From RGIG7300 sp045649645 (GTDB taxonomy: Bacteria > Bacillota > Clostridia > Oscillospirales > CAG-272): a DNA stretch of 53,017 nucleotides. This document shows positions 6,818-15,259 of the stretch, in pieces. The stretch spans positions 1 to 53,017 of the forward strand of contig JAZRQH010000166.1 in assembly GCA_045649645.1 (NCBI GenBank), written 5' to 3'. How positions within the stretch are numbered: position 1 is the first letter of the stretch; the number at the start of each line of letters is the position of its first letter. Below the pieces are notes generated by a model that had not been told where the DNA came from, did not search any database, and saw only the letters and a program-made list of their open reading frames with translations. The position numbers and the translations under genes are program-made.

Positions 6818-8782
6818 ATGGACGCAATACTTAAGCAAATTGAAGAGTTAAGAGAAAAAATCAAATATCATTCACGACTCTATTACGAGCAGGATACCCC
6901 TGAAATAACCGACTACGTGTACGATATGATGTACCGCAGATTGCAGGAGCTTGAGGAGAAATATCCCGAGTACAAGACTGCCGATTCTCCTACCCTTAAA
7001 GTAGGCGGTACGGCTCTTGAAAAGTTTGCCAAGGTTACTCACGTCGGACAGATGGGTAGTCTTCAGGACGTATTCTCGTATGATGAATTAAGCGATTTTA
7101 TTTCAAAGATAGATAAAAACGACGAGTATTCGGTTGAGTATAAGATAGACGGTCTGACAGTTGTTTTGACCTACGAGGACGGCAGACTTGTTCTGGGTGC
7201 TACAAGAGGTAACGGTGTTGAGGGCGAGAACGTTACCGAAAACATATTGACCGTAAAGAATATACCCCACACTATCCCGTATAAGGGAAGACTTATCGTC
7301 CGCGGTGAGGTGTATATGCCCCGTGATAGCTTTATAACGCTTAACGCTCACAGAGAAGCAAAGGGGGAAAGCCTCTTTGCCAATCCCCGAAATGCTGCAG
7401 CAGGATCACTTCGTCAGCTTGATGCCAAGGTTACCGCTTCACGTGGTCTTGACATATTCGTGTTCAATCTTGAATTCTGTGAAAAGAGCTTTGAAACACA
7501 CAGTGATTCAATGGATTTTCTTAAAGAACAGGGCTTTACCACGGTTCATTCCGAGATAGCCCACAGTGTAAGCGAGATCATTTCTATAGTGACCTCTTAC
7601 GGAGAGGCACGACCTGAGCTTTCCTTTGATATCGACGGCGTTGTTATCAAAATGAATAATTTGCAAAGACGAGTTGAGGTGGGTGAAAACACCAATACTC
7701 CCAAATGGGCTGCTGCCTATAAATTTCCTCCCGAGCAGAAGGAAACCACCCTTCTTGATATCGCAATTCAGGTGGGCAGAACAGGTGTACTGACACCCCT
7801 TGCTATCCTTGAGCCCGTGTTTATTGCAGGTTCTACGGTGTCGAAGGCAACCCTTCACAATCTTGATTTTATCCGCGAAAGAGATATCCATATCGGCGAC
7901 AGAGTCATCGTCCAGAAGGCGGGAGATATCATTCCTGAGATAGTTTCAGTTAACCTTAAAAACAGACCCGAGGATATCAAAGAATTCCATTTTCCCGAGA
8001 GTTGTCCCTCCTGCGGTGAGAAGATCGAAAGAATCGAGGGTGAGGCAGCTTATCGCTGTACCAATATCCAGTGTCCCGCTCAGGCACTGAGAAGTATAAT
8101 ACACTTTGCATCAAGAGATGCAATGAATATCGACGGTATGGGTCCCTCGGTAATAGAAGCACTTTACGATAAAGAGCTTATCCGCGATGCGGCGGATATA
8201 TATTATCTCAAGGCCGAGGATGTAGCAAGCCTTGACCGTATGGGTGAAAAGTCCGCGGCTAACCTTATCTCCGCTATAGAAGCGTCAAAGACAAGAGGGC
8301 TTGACAGCCTGCTCTATGCTCTTGGTATAAGACAGGTCGGAGAGAAGACGGCGAAAAATATCGTTAAGGTATACCCCGATATTGATATGTTCTATGACCT
8401 GACGGTAGACAAGCTTACCGAGATAGATGATATGGGTGAGATATCCGCAACACATATTGTCAGGTATTTCGGTGACGTAAAGTCAAGAGAGCTTATAGAC
8501 AAGCTCAAATCTGCGGGCGTTGTAACTACCTATGAGGGTCAGACAAACCTCAGCAACCGCTTTGAGGGTATGACCTTTGTGCTGACGGGAACACTTCCTA
8601 CCATGACCAGAAACGAGGCGGCTGATATAATAACAGCCAACGGCGGTAAGGTGTCGGGAAGCGTATCCAAGAAGACGACCTACGTCCTCGCAGGAGCAGA
8701 GGCAGGTAGTAAGCTTACCAAGGCTCAGGACCTTGGTGTCGAAATTATTGATGAAGAAACCTTTATGAGGATGGTGAAATAG
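6818..8782 (+). CDS. ligA: NAD-dependent DNA ligase
   Basis: Seals nicks in DNA using NAD; essential for replication and repair. 654 residues, slightly below the usual 670. Seen: the adenylation lysine Lys109 in EYKIDGL, GATRGNGVEGENVTENI, the four-Cys zinc finger CPSCGEKI...CTNIQCPAQ near residues 399-423, helix-hairpin-helix repeats (SLDRMGEKSAANL, GIRQVGEKTA), and a C-terminal BRCT domain (about residues 580-654, GMTFVLTGTLPTMTRNEA). I chose ATG 6818 rather than the in-frame GTG 6794 because GGGAGC lies 8 nt before it and the promoter -10 ends only 3 nt before the GTG. obg follows without any gap. Confidence 0.97.
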   Translation: MDAILKQIEELREKIKYHSRLYYEQDTPEITDYVYDMMYRRLQELEEKYPEYKTADSPTLKVGGTALEKFAKVTHVGQMGSLQDVFSYDELSDFISKIDKNDEYSVEYKIDGLTVVLTYEDGRLVLGATRGNGVEGENVTENILTVKNIPHTIPYKGRLIVRGEVYMPRDSFITLNAHREAKGESLFANPRNAAAGSLRQLDAKVTASRGLDIFVFNLEFCEKSFETHSDSMDFLKEQGFTTVHSEIAHSVSEIISIVTSYGEARPELSFDIDGVVIKMNNLQRRVEVGENTNTPKWAAAYKFPPEQKETTLLDIAIQVGRTGVLTPLAILEPVFIAGSTVSKATLHNLDFIRERDIHIGDRVIVQKAGDIIPEIVSVNLKNRPEDIKEFHFPESCPSCGEKIERIEGEAAYRCTNIQCPAQALRSIIHFASRDAMNIDGMGPSVIEALYDKELIRDAADIYYLKAEDVASLDRMGEKSAANLISAIEASKTRGLDSLLYALGIRQVGEKTAKNIVKVYPDIDMFYDLTVDKLTEIDDMGEISATHIVRYFGDVKSRELIDKLKSAGVVTTYEGQTNLSNRFEGMTFVLTGTLPTMTRNEAADIITANGGKVSGSVSKKTTYVLAGAEAGSKLTKAQDLGVEIIDEETFMRMVK

Positions 8783-10060
8783 ATGTTATTTGACAGAGTT
8801 AAGATATTTTGTAAGGCAGGTGACGGCGGAAACGGATGCGTTTCCTTCCACCGTGAGAAGTACGTTGCCAAGGGCGGTCCCGACGGCGGTGACGGCGGCA
8901 ACGGAGGCAGTATTATATTCAAGGTAGACGAGGGTGCAACAACACTCCTCTACTATAAATACAGAAGAAAGTTCGTTGCCCAGAACGGCGGTGACGGTAA
9001 GGCATCAAAGTGGCACGGAGCAAACGGTGAGGATCTTACCCTACTTGTTCCCAGAGGAACACTTATCAAGGATGCCGAGACCGGTGCGATAATCAAGGAT
9101 ATGTCTGATTGCGACGAGTTCCGTGTTCTCAAGGGAGGTCGCGGCGGCTGGGGTAACAAGCACTTTGCCACACCTACAAGACAGATCCCCAGATTTGCCA
9201 AGAGCGGTATCAAGGGTGAAGAAAAGGAGCTCGCTCTTGAGCTTAAGATGATAGCAGACGTTGGACTTATCGGTCTGCCTAACGTTGGCAAGTCCTCTAT
9301 CCTTTCTGTTATCAGCGCATCCAGACCCAAGATAGGTAACTATAACTTTACTACTCTTTCTCCTAACCTCGGTGTGGTAAAGGTAAGAGACACCGACGGC
9401 TTTATTGCCGCTGATATTCCCGGTCTTATAGAGGGCGCAAGCGAGGGTGCAGGTCTCGGTCACGAGTTCCTTCGTCACGTTGAGCGCTGCAGACTTCTTC
9501 TTCACGTAGTTGATATCTCGGGTCAGAATCTCAACGACCCCATAGACGACATCGAGCTTATAAACAATGAGCTTGTAAACTACAGCGAGGCACTGGCGGA
9601 GCGTCCTCAGATAATCGTTGCCAACAAGTCGGATATGATCGACGAGGAGATAGTTGATATAGCCGAGTTTGAATCTTATGTCAAGGATATGGGATGGGAG
9701 CTTATATACGTTTCGGCAGCCACCCGTGAGAACATCGATAAGATGGTAGATATGGTTTGGGACAGACTCAAGCTTCTGCCTCCTACACAGGTGTTTGAGT
9801 CCACCTACGTGGAGCCCGAGGTGTTTGACGATAGTAAGGATCATGACGTTACCATCACGAACGTTAACGGCGTTTACGTTGTTGAAGGAGATTGGCTGTA
9901 TAAGGTAATGGGCTCTGTAAACTTCGACGACAGAGAATCGCTTTCATATTTCCAGAGAGTATTAAAGAACAGTGGAGTAATTGACAAGCTTGAGGAAAAG
10001 GGTGTTTGCGACGGAGACACCGTAAGCATTTACGATTTTGAGTTTGATTTTATTAAATAA
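8783..10060 (+). CDS. obgE: Obg-family GTPase
   Basis: Essential GTPase involved in 50S ribosome maturation and stress/sporulation control. 425 residues in the three-domain form: N-terminal glycine-rich Obg domain (residues 1-157, with many GGDGG/GGNGG repeats), G domain (about 158-330) with G1 GLPNVGKSS, G3 DIPGL and G4 NKSD, and a C-terminal OCT domain (about 345-425). The ATG follows the ligA stop directly; the ribosome site is inside the end of ligA, so the two are translationally coupled. The OCT domain is the form typical of Firmicutes. Confidence 0.97.
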   Translation: MLFDRVKIFCKAGDGGNGCVSFHREKYVAKGGPDGGDGGNGGSIIFKVDEGATTLLYYKYRRKFVAQNGGDGKASKWHGANGEDLTLLVPRGTLIKDAETGAIIKDMSDCDEFRVLKGGRGGWGNKHFATPTRQIPRFAKSGIKGEEKELALELKMIADVGLIGLPNVGKSSILSVISASRPKIGNYNFTTLSPNLGVVKVRDTDGFIAADIPGLIEGASEGAGLGHEFLRHVERCRLLLHVVDISGQNLNDPIDDIELINNELVNYSEALAERPQIIVANKSDMIDEEIVDIAEFESYVKDMGWELIYVSAATRENIDKMVDMVWDRLKLLPPTQVFESTYVEPEVFDDSKDHDVTITNVNGVYVVEGDWLYKVMGSVNFDDRESLSYFQRVLKNSGVIDKLEEKGVCDGDTVSIYDFEFDFIK

Positions 10061-10072
10061 TGGGTGAATGAT

Positions 10073-10795
10073 ATGAAAAAGATAATTATCGTTGCATTAT
10101 TACTCTTGACTTTACTCTTGTGCGGCTGTAAGCCCCATATCGAGCTCCCCCCTGTTCCTGATGACACGCAGGAGGTTGAGGAGTCTGATATCACTATCGA
10201 GGACGATATCTTCACCGAGGAGACTGAGTTTGACGTTGGTGTCTCTGCCGAGATATATATTACCGCTCCCAAGGCGGTAGCACCCTTATACGGTGAAAAC
10301 GTTGATAAGTTCAATCGGATTATTCAGATGAATACTGATACTGTAAAAAACGAGTATCTGCATGACGTGGCCCTCGGCGAAGGTGCAGAAGGCGCTGCCG
10401 CCACAAGCCGTATGCTTACATATGACGTCTATACCGCAAAGGATGGGTATATCTCTGTCATGCTCAAGATTACAGCTTCTGTTGCAGGTGCCGTAACCCC
10501 CAAGGTAGCTTACCGTTGCATAAACTATGATCTCAAGGAAGGCAAGGCTCTCTCTCTTGCTGATGTTGTGGGAGAGGACAAGATAGATGTTGTCAAGGCT
10601 CTCATTATAGAGCAGATGAAACAGACACCTGATAAGTATTATTCCACAGAGGATGATGCGCTTAAGGATATCGATATCAACAGTTCCTTCCTTGAAAAGG
10701 ACGGTAAGATCTACGTGGTTATTAGCGAATACACTATCGCCCCCCGTTCTGCAGGAACACAGATATTTGAGATCAACAAGGGAGATATAGTATAA
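10073..10795 (+). CDS. Lipoprotein with RsiV/DUF3298-like domain
   Basis: 240 residues. A signal peptide with a long Leu-rich core ends in a lipobox (LLCGC), followed by an acidic linker. The region from about residue 60 to the end (VSAEIYITAPKAV..., YKLE-type NYDLKEGKALSLADVVG, then a repeated beta pattern) resembles the extracytoplasmic DUF4163/DUF3298 unit found in RsiV anti-sigma factors and PdaC deacetylases; this is a pattern-level call. GGGTGA lies 5 nt before ATG 10073, so I prefer it over the in-frame GTG at 10064. It is immediately followed (2 nt) by the next gene and likely shares the ligA-obg transcript. Confidence 0.72.
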   Translation: MKKIIIVALLLLTLLLCGCKPHIELPPVPDDTQEVEESDITIEDDIFTEETEFDVGVSAEIYITAPKAVAPLYGENVDKFNRIIQMNTDTVKNEYLHDVALGEGAEGAAATSRMLTYDVYTAKDGYISVMLKITASVAGAVTPKVAYRCINYDLKEGKALSLADVVGEDKIDVVKALIIEQMKQTPDKYYSTEDDALKDIDINSSFLEKDGKIYVVISEYTIAPRSAGTQIFEINKGDIV

Positions 10796-10797
10796 TT

Positions 10798-12744
10798 ATG
10801 TTTAAGGTTGATTATTCCCCTGATAACGGCGGACTTTGCTCTCTCGTTATCTGCGGTGACGGATATGAAATGAACTGGGTCGAGGGTGAAAAGACCTTCG
10901 GTGTACCTTATATCGAGCTCCAGACACAGTTCAACCGCTTTGAGGGACTTACACTCGAATCGGTAGATATTAACGGCGACAGCTGCAATGCTGTATATTC
11001 AAATCACTATGTCAAGGTAGAAGTTAAAAGACGCAACGCAGAGCGTTACAGCGAAAAATATTCTATTACCAATATCTGTGCAAACGAGATATTCTTCCCG
11101 ATGGACCGTACCGGCATCGATATGCCCTTTAACGACAACTATGAGGACGCTGAGACCTGCCTTACCAAAAGGTGTAATACTCATATATGGTGCGGCGAGA
11201 ACTCTGCGTACGTTATGGCGCTTCGTATGGGCGCAAGCGAGCTCAACGTCGGTATGTGCGTGACTAAAGGCAGTATTGGCGGATATACCCAGACTACTCC
11301 CGCATATGCTAAGAACGACCGCGGCGATTTTACTCTCAATTTCACACCCTTCTCCCTTTTACCCGGTGAGACCTATGAGTTTTCCCACGAAATGTTCGTG
11401 TTCTCCGACAGAGATGATTTCTATGCCAAGGCGAGAGAGTATGAAAGCTTCATTGACGTTACAATGAATCACCAGACGGTTTTCGTCGGCGAAAAGCTTA
11501 TTATAAAGGCGAAGGCTCACGACAGAATAAGAAGATATTCTGTTTCTGTGGGAGAAGCAAGAGTTAGAGGTAACCTTCTTACTGTTGAATATACCCCCGA
11601 TACAGCAGGTGAGATCAGATTTGATATAGAGATCAATGGAATCAAGACTCACGCCCTTGTTTACGTTTCTCCCGCTCTTGATGAGCTTATTGAAAAAAGA
11701 ATAGACTTTATTGTCAATAAACAGCAGTATTTCAAAAAGGGAAGCGCTCTTGACGGAGCGTATCTGCTTTACGATAACGAGACCGAGTCTATGTACTTCA
11801 ACAATATGGTTGCCGATCATAACGCCAGCCGTGAAAGGCTTGGTATGGGTATCGTTATTTCTAAGTACCTTCAGAAGCACAAAAATGCTAAGTTCTACAA
11901 TTCTCTGATGGAGTATACTGAATTCGTTTTCAGAGAGTTTGCTGATTGGGAAAGCGGACAGGTATATGATACCATCGGCAAGGATGCTACTCAGGTAAGA
12001 CTTTATAACGCTCCCTGGGTATGCGTATTCTGCTGCGAGCTTTATAATCTGACCTCTGACAGGGAATACCTTGAGGTAATGTTCCGCGTTATGAAGCATT
12101 ATTACGAAAACGGCGGAGACAAGTTCTATCCTAACGGAATCTCGATAGCAGAGCCGGTAAAACTGTTACGTAAGGCAAAGATGACAAGCCTTGCGGATAA
12201 GCTGTATGTGTATGCAAAGCAGCATACCGATAATATGATCTCCTTTGGCGGTAAGTATCCCAAGCACGAGGTAGACTACGAACAGACCATAGTAACCCCC
12301 GCAGTTACCTTCATGCTTCAGCTATATGAGCTGACAGGAGATGAGGTGTATCTTGATAACGCAAAGATACACTGCGAAAATCTCGTTCGCTTTGATTCTC
12401 TTGCTCCCGATTATCATCTCTACGAAACACCTATAAGACATTGGGATGACTATTGGTTTGGCAAGGAGCAGACCTTTGGAGACACTTTCCCTCATTACTG
12501 GAGCGTTTTGTCCGGCTGGGCGTATTTCCTTATGGGTAAAGCAGACAAGGCTAAAAACTATCTGAAAATGGCTGAGGACAACATCCGTAACTGTCTGTGT
12601 CTCTTTAGCCCTGAGGGCAGAGGCTATTGTGCATATCTGTACGCCGACCGTATAGGTAAAAAACGCGGAAAAATTTTTGACGCTTATGCAAACGATCAGG
12701 ATTTCGCACTATACTTTGCGATGAAGCTTTTTGAAAGGAAATAG
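10798..12744 (+). CDS. Unassigned 648-residue protein, possible six-hairpin-type glycosidase
   Basis: I do not recognise a named family. The N-terminal half (residues 1-285) looks all-beta, with repeated strands and an Ig-like unit near residues 220-285 (TVFVGEKLIIKAKA...). The C-terminal half (about 290-648) looks like an alpha/alpha toroid: paired helices with aromatic- and acid-rich loops, e.g. RLYNAPWVCVFCCELYNLTS, GDKFYPNGISIAEP, ETPIRHWDDYWFGKEQTFGD and HYWSVLSGWAYF. That two-part layout is common in six-hairpin glycosidases and polysaccharide lyases. There is no signal peptide, so it should act in the cytoplasm on an imported sugar. The next gene, 2 nt on, is a sugar isomerase-like TIM barrel, which supports a sugar role. 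Catalytic residues are not assigned. Confidence 0.6.
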   Translation: MFKVDYSPDNGGLCSLVICGDGYEMNWVEGEKTFGVPYIELQTQFNRFEGLTLESVDINGDSCNAVYSNHYVKVEVKRRNAERYSEKYSITNICANEIFFPMDRTGIDMPFNDNYEDAETCLTKRCNTHIWCGENSAYVMALRMGASELNVGMCVTKGSIGGYTQTTPAYAKNDRGDFTLNFTPFSLLPGETYEFSHEMFVFSDRDDFYAKAREYESFIDVTMNHQTVFVGEKLIIKAKAHDRIRRYSVSVGEARVRGNLLTVEYTPDTAGEIRFDIEINGIKTHALVYVSPALDELIEKRIDFIVNKQQYFKKGSALDGAYLLYDNETESMYFNNMVADHNASRERLGMGIVISKYLQKHKNAKFYNSLMEYTEFVFREFADWESGQVYDTIGKDATQVRLYNAPWVCVFCCELYNLTSDREYLEVMFRVMKHYYENGGDKFYPNGISIAEPVKLLRKAKMTSLADKLYVYAKQHTDNMISFGGKYPKHEVDYEQTIVTPAVTFMLQLYELTGDEVYLDNAKIHCENLVRFDSLAPDYHLYETPIRHWDDYWFGKEQTFGDTFPHYWSVLSGWAYFLMGKADKAKNYLKMAEDNIRNCLCLFSPEGRGYCAYLYADRIGKKRGKIFDAYANDQDFALYFAMKLFERK

Positions 12745-12746
12745 AA

Positions 12747-13910
12747 ATGAAGGATCCTAAAATATATCTTGCTATTGATAACTGCTTCGGCTCCAAGCGT
12801 TGGACCGAGCCACGAGAATGGATGGACACCATAAAGGATCTCGGTGTGTATTACGTCGAGGCCAGTGCCGATACCGAATGTGACCCCCTGTATATGGGTG
12901 ACGAGTATATGAAGAACTGGGTGGATAAGGTGCATACCGCATCCCAAGAAACCGGAGTCAAGGTTGCCAATCTCTACTCGGGACACGGTACCTATGCAAC
13001 ACTTGGTCTTGCTCACACCGATGCAGGCGTAAGGAGCAGATTCTTAAACGATTGGCTCAAGCCTATGGTCAAACAGGCAAAGTCTGTTGGTGCAGGCTTG
13101 GGATTCTTCTGCCATGCCTTTTCCGACAGTGTTCTTCAGGATGCAGAACGCTATGTTGAGTTTAAAGAAAATCTCATAAACGATCTTGCAGATCTTGCAG
13201 CATACGCCAAGTCCGTTGACTGCGGTCCTATAGGTGTTGAGCAGATGTATTCTCCTCATCAGATACCATGGACCGTGGACGGTGCATATGAAATAATGAG
13301 CGAGATCTATAAGCGCAGCAATGCACCTTTCTATATTACGATCGACGTAGGTCATCAGAGTGGGCAGCGTAAGTTCCTCAGACTCTCAAGAGAAGAGATA
13401 GCCGAGGCACATAAAAAGTGGCTTGACGGCGATAAGCTTTCTACACTTTGGCTCGGTACCGTCAAAGCGTTTGATATCTTTGAAAATGCAACCGAGATGA
13501 CCGACGAGGTCCTTGATGCCATTGAAGCTGAGATGGATGCTCATGAATATATGTTTGCTCCCTATAAGGACGGAGATCCTTACGAGTGGCTCGAAAAGCT
13601 TGGTGGGTACTCTCCTATAGTACATCTTCAGCAGACTAACGGAACATCATCCGGACATCAGCCCTTTACCAAGGAATGTAACGAAAAGGGAATAATTAAG
13701 GGTGAAAAGGTAATCGAAGCATTGAAAAAAGCATATGCAGCATCAGATGATGCTGATATGCCTGATAAGTGTGATGAAATTATGCTTACCCTTGAACCCT
13801 TTACGGGTACTGCCGATATCAACCGTGCCGCTCTTTCAAGGCTTCGCGAGACAGTGGAATACTGGAGACAGTTTATACCTCGCGACGGTATGAGATTAAG
13901 TGAATTATAA
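12747..13910 (+). CDS. Sugar phosphate isomerase/epimerase-like TIM-barrel protein
   Basis: 387 residues of the xylose isomerase-like/AP endonuclease 2 superfamily. Likely metal ligands are spread over the barrel ends: EASADTECDP near residue 36, GHGTYATLG near 79, GVEQMYSPHQIPW near 167 (Glu and His), TIDVGHQSG near 199 (Asp and His), VHLQQTNG near 295 and a final LTLEPF near 350 (Glu). It probably interconverts a ketose and aldose or epimerises a sugar acid; the substrate cannot be named. It follows the unassigned toroid protein by 2 nt and ends the operon at a bidirectional terminator. AAAGGAAA upstream serves as the ribosome site. Confidence 0.72.
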   Translation: MKDPKIYLAIDNCFGSKRWTEPREWMDTIKDLGVYYVEASADTECDPLYMGDEYMKNWVDKVHTASQETGVKVANLYSGHGTYATLGLAHTDAGVRSRFLNDWLKPMVKQAKSVGAGLGFFCHAFSDSVLQDAERYVEFKENLINDLADLAAYAKSVDCGPIGVEQMYSPHQIPWTVDGAYEIMSEIYKRSNAPFYITIDVGHQSGQRKFLRLSREEIAEAHKKWLDGDKLSTLWLGTVKAFDIFENATEMTDEVLDAIEAEMDAHEYMFAPYKDGDPYEWLEKLGGYSPIVHLQQTNGTSSGHQPFTKECNEKGIIKGEKVIEALKKAYAASDDADMPDKCDEIMLTLEPFTGTADINRAALSRLRETVEYWRQFIPRDGMRLSEL

Positions 13911-13913
13911 AAA

Positions 13914-13944
13914 AATTAAAGGCTCTCAACGAGAGCCTTTAATT
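13914..13944. terminator. Bidirectional terminator between convergent genes
   Basis: AATTAAAGGCTCTC (13914-13927) pairs perfectly with GAGAGCCTTTAATT (13931-13944); loop AAC. T-rich on both sides. The stop codon of the minus-strand gene (13939-13941) lies inside the right arm. Confidence 0.9.
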
Positions 13945-15117
13945 AATTTCCTGTAATTTTTCAAGATTCCATGCAACCGATTCGGGGTCTGCCTTGATGA
14001 TATATGCGGTTGAACGGTTTGCGTCGCCATCTACGCTGTCAAATACGATATCACCGCTGACACCTTCATATTCGATATTGGATAGTGCAAGGCGAATAGC
14101 CGCAGGGTCTGCAGAGTTAGCTTTCTTGATAGCTTCAACAGCAACGTTATAAGCATCGAATCCGAGCACGCTTACTGCGGAAATGGTATCGTTTCCACCG
14201 TTAAGCTCAAGACATTCGTTGTTCTTGTTGATATACTTCTTGAATTTCTTTTCAAAGCCTTCGTTGCCGCCCTCGTGATAATGAGAGGAAACGTAGAGCT
14301 GAATATCGGTACCCTTAACGGCATCAAGCAGCTTGTTGTCGTCAAGCGTATCTGAGCCTAATACGGGAATATCGATGCCGAGGCTCGAAGCCTGTTCAAT
14401 GATCTGAGTAGCATATGCGATAGAAACGGGAATAAAGATCACGTCAGCGTCGTTTTCACGGGCTTTTTCGAGATAAGCAGTGAAATCCGAGTTGTGCTCA
14501 GGGAAGGAATCCTTGATTACCTGACCGCCTCTTGCGATGAACTCCTGCTCGAAGTAAACGATAAGACCCTGGTCGTATTCGTTACCAGCTTCACCCAAGA
14601 GATATGCCTTCTTTGCACCGAATTTTTCTGAAGCAAAGCTTGCAAGAGTGGTAGCCTGGAAGGGATCCTCATAACAGATTCTGAAATAGTGGTCGTTACC
14701 CATTGTAACGTAGATATTGGTACAGGATGCACCGATTATGGGTATACCTGCGCTTTGGAACTTATCCGAAGCCGCTATAGAAACGTTAGAGCCGTAAGAG
14801 CCTATTGCCAGGGAAATATCGGATTTGATAAGCTTATCGGCTGCTTCAAGAGCCGTCTCGGGATCGGAGGCGTTATCTGCATACTCAAGCTCTATCTTAT
14901 AGGTTTCACCCATTATATCAACTGTAGGTGTGAGGTGGTTTGCATATGCAATGCCCAGAGCTTCCTTTTTACCGCCGGAGGCAGAATAGCCGGAAGTAGG
15001 CTCAAAAACTCCTATTTTAATCACCTTATCGTCGGATACGGTCTTCTTTGTGCCGCAACCCGCAAAGGCAGACAAAATCATAATGAAAACAAGCAATACT
15101 GCTATGTATCTCTTCAT
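13939..15117 (-). CDS. LivK-type ABC transporter substrate-binding lipoprotein
   Basis: 392 residues of the periplasmic-binding-protein type I fold (Peripla_BP_6, branched-chain amino acid type). The signal peptide ends in a lipobox (AFAGC). Seen: KIGVFEPTSGYSASGGKKEA, the IGSYGSNVSIAASDKFQSAGIPII ligand region, EYDQGLIVYFEQEF, and a C-terminal GVSGDIVFD that is conserved in LivJ/LivK relatives. It binds a small amino acid-like solute outside the cell and delivers it to an ABC importer. No permease or ATPase genes of this type are nearby, so it is an orphan here. ATG 15117 has GGAGG 6 nt upstream; the in-frame TTG at 15129 overlaps that site and is less likely. Confidence 0.88.
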   Translation of the reverse strand: MKRYIAVLLVFIMILSAFAGCGTKKTVSDDKVIKIGVFEPTSGYSASGGKKEALGIAYANHLTPTVDIMGETYKIELEYADNASDPETALEAADKLIKSDISLAIGSYGSNVSIAASDKFQSAGIPIIGASCTNIYVTMGNDHYFRICYEDPFQATTLASFASEKFGAKKAYLLGEAGNEYDQGLIVYFEQEFIARGGQVIKDSFPEHNSDFTAYLEKARENDADVIFIPVSIAYATQIIEQASSLGIDIPVLGSDTLDDNKLLDAVKGTDIQLYVSSHYHEGGNEGFEKKFKKYINKNNECLELNGGNDTISAVSVLGFDAYNVAVEAIKKANSADPAAIRLALSNIEYEGVSGDIVFDSVDGDANRSTAYIIKADPESVAWNLEKLQEIN

Positions 15118-15146
15118 TTCATCCTCCAAAAACTATATATATAAAT

Positions 15147-15175
15147 ATTATAAAACAAATAATTATTATCGTCAA
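15147..15175 (-). promoter_or_regulatory. Sigma-A promoter of the LivK-like gene
   Basis: On the minus strand: -35 TTGACG (15175-15170), 17-nt spacer, -10 TATAAT (15152-15147). Confidence 0.75.
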
Positions 15176-15204
15176 TGGGGTACCGGCATTTTTTCAATAA
15201 AATA

Positions 15205-15233
15205 TTGATTTAAAAAAAGAAACGTGGTATTAT
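15205..15233 (+). promoter_or_regulatory. Sigma-A promoter of the GH13 gene
   Basis: -35 TTGATT (15205-15210), 17-nt spacer, -10 TATTAT (15228-15233); divergent from the LivK-like promoter. Confidence 0.6.
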
Positions 15234-15259
15234 ATATACAGTAAATTCAGGAGGAAGTT

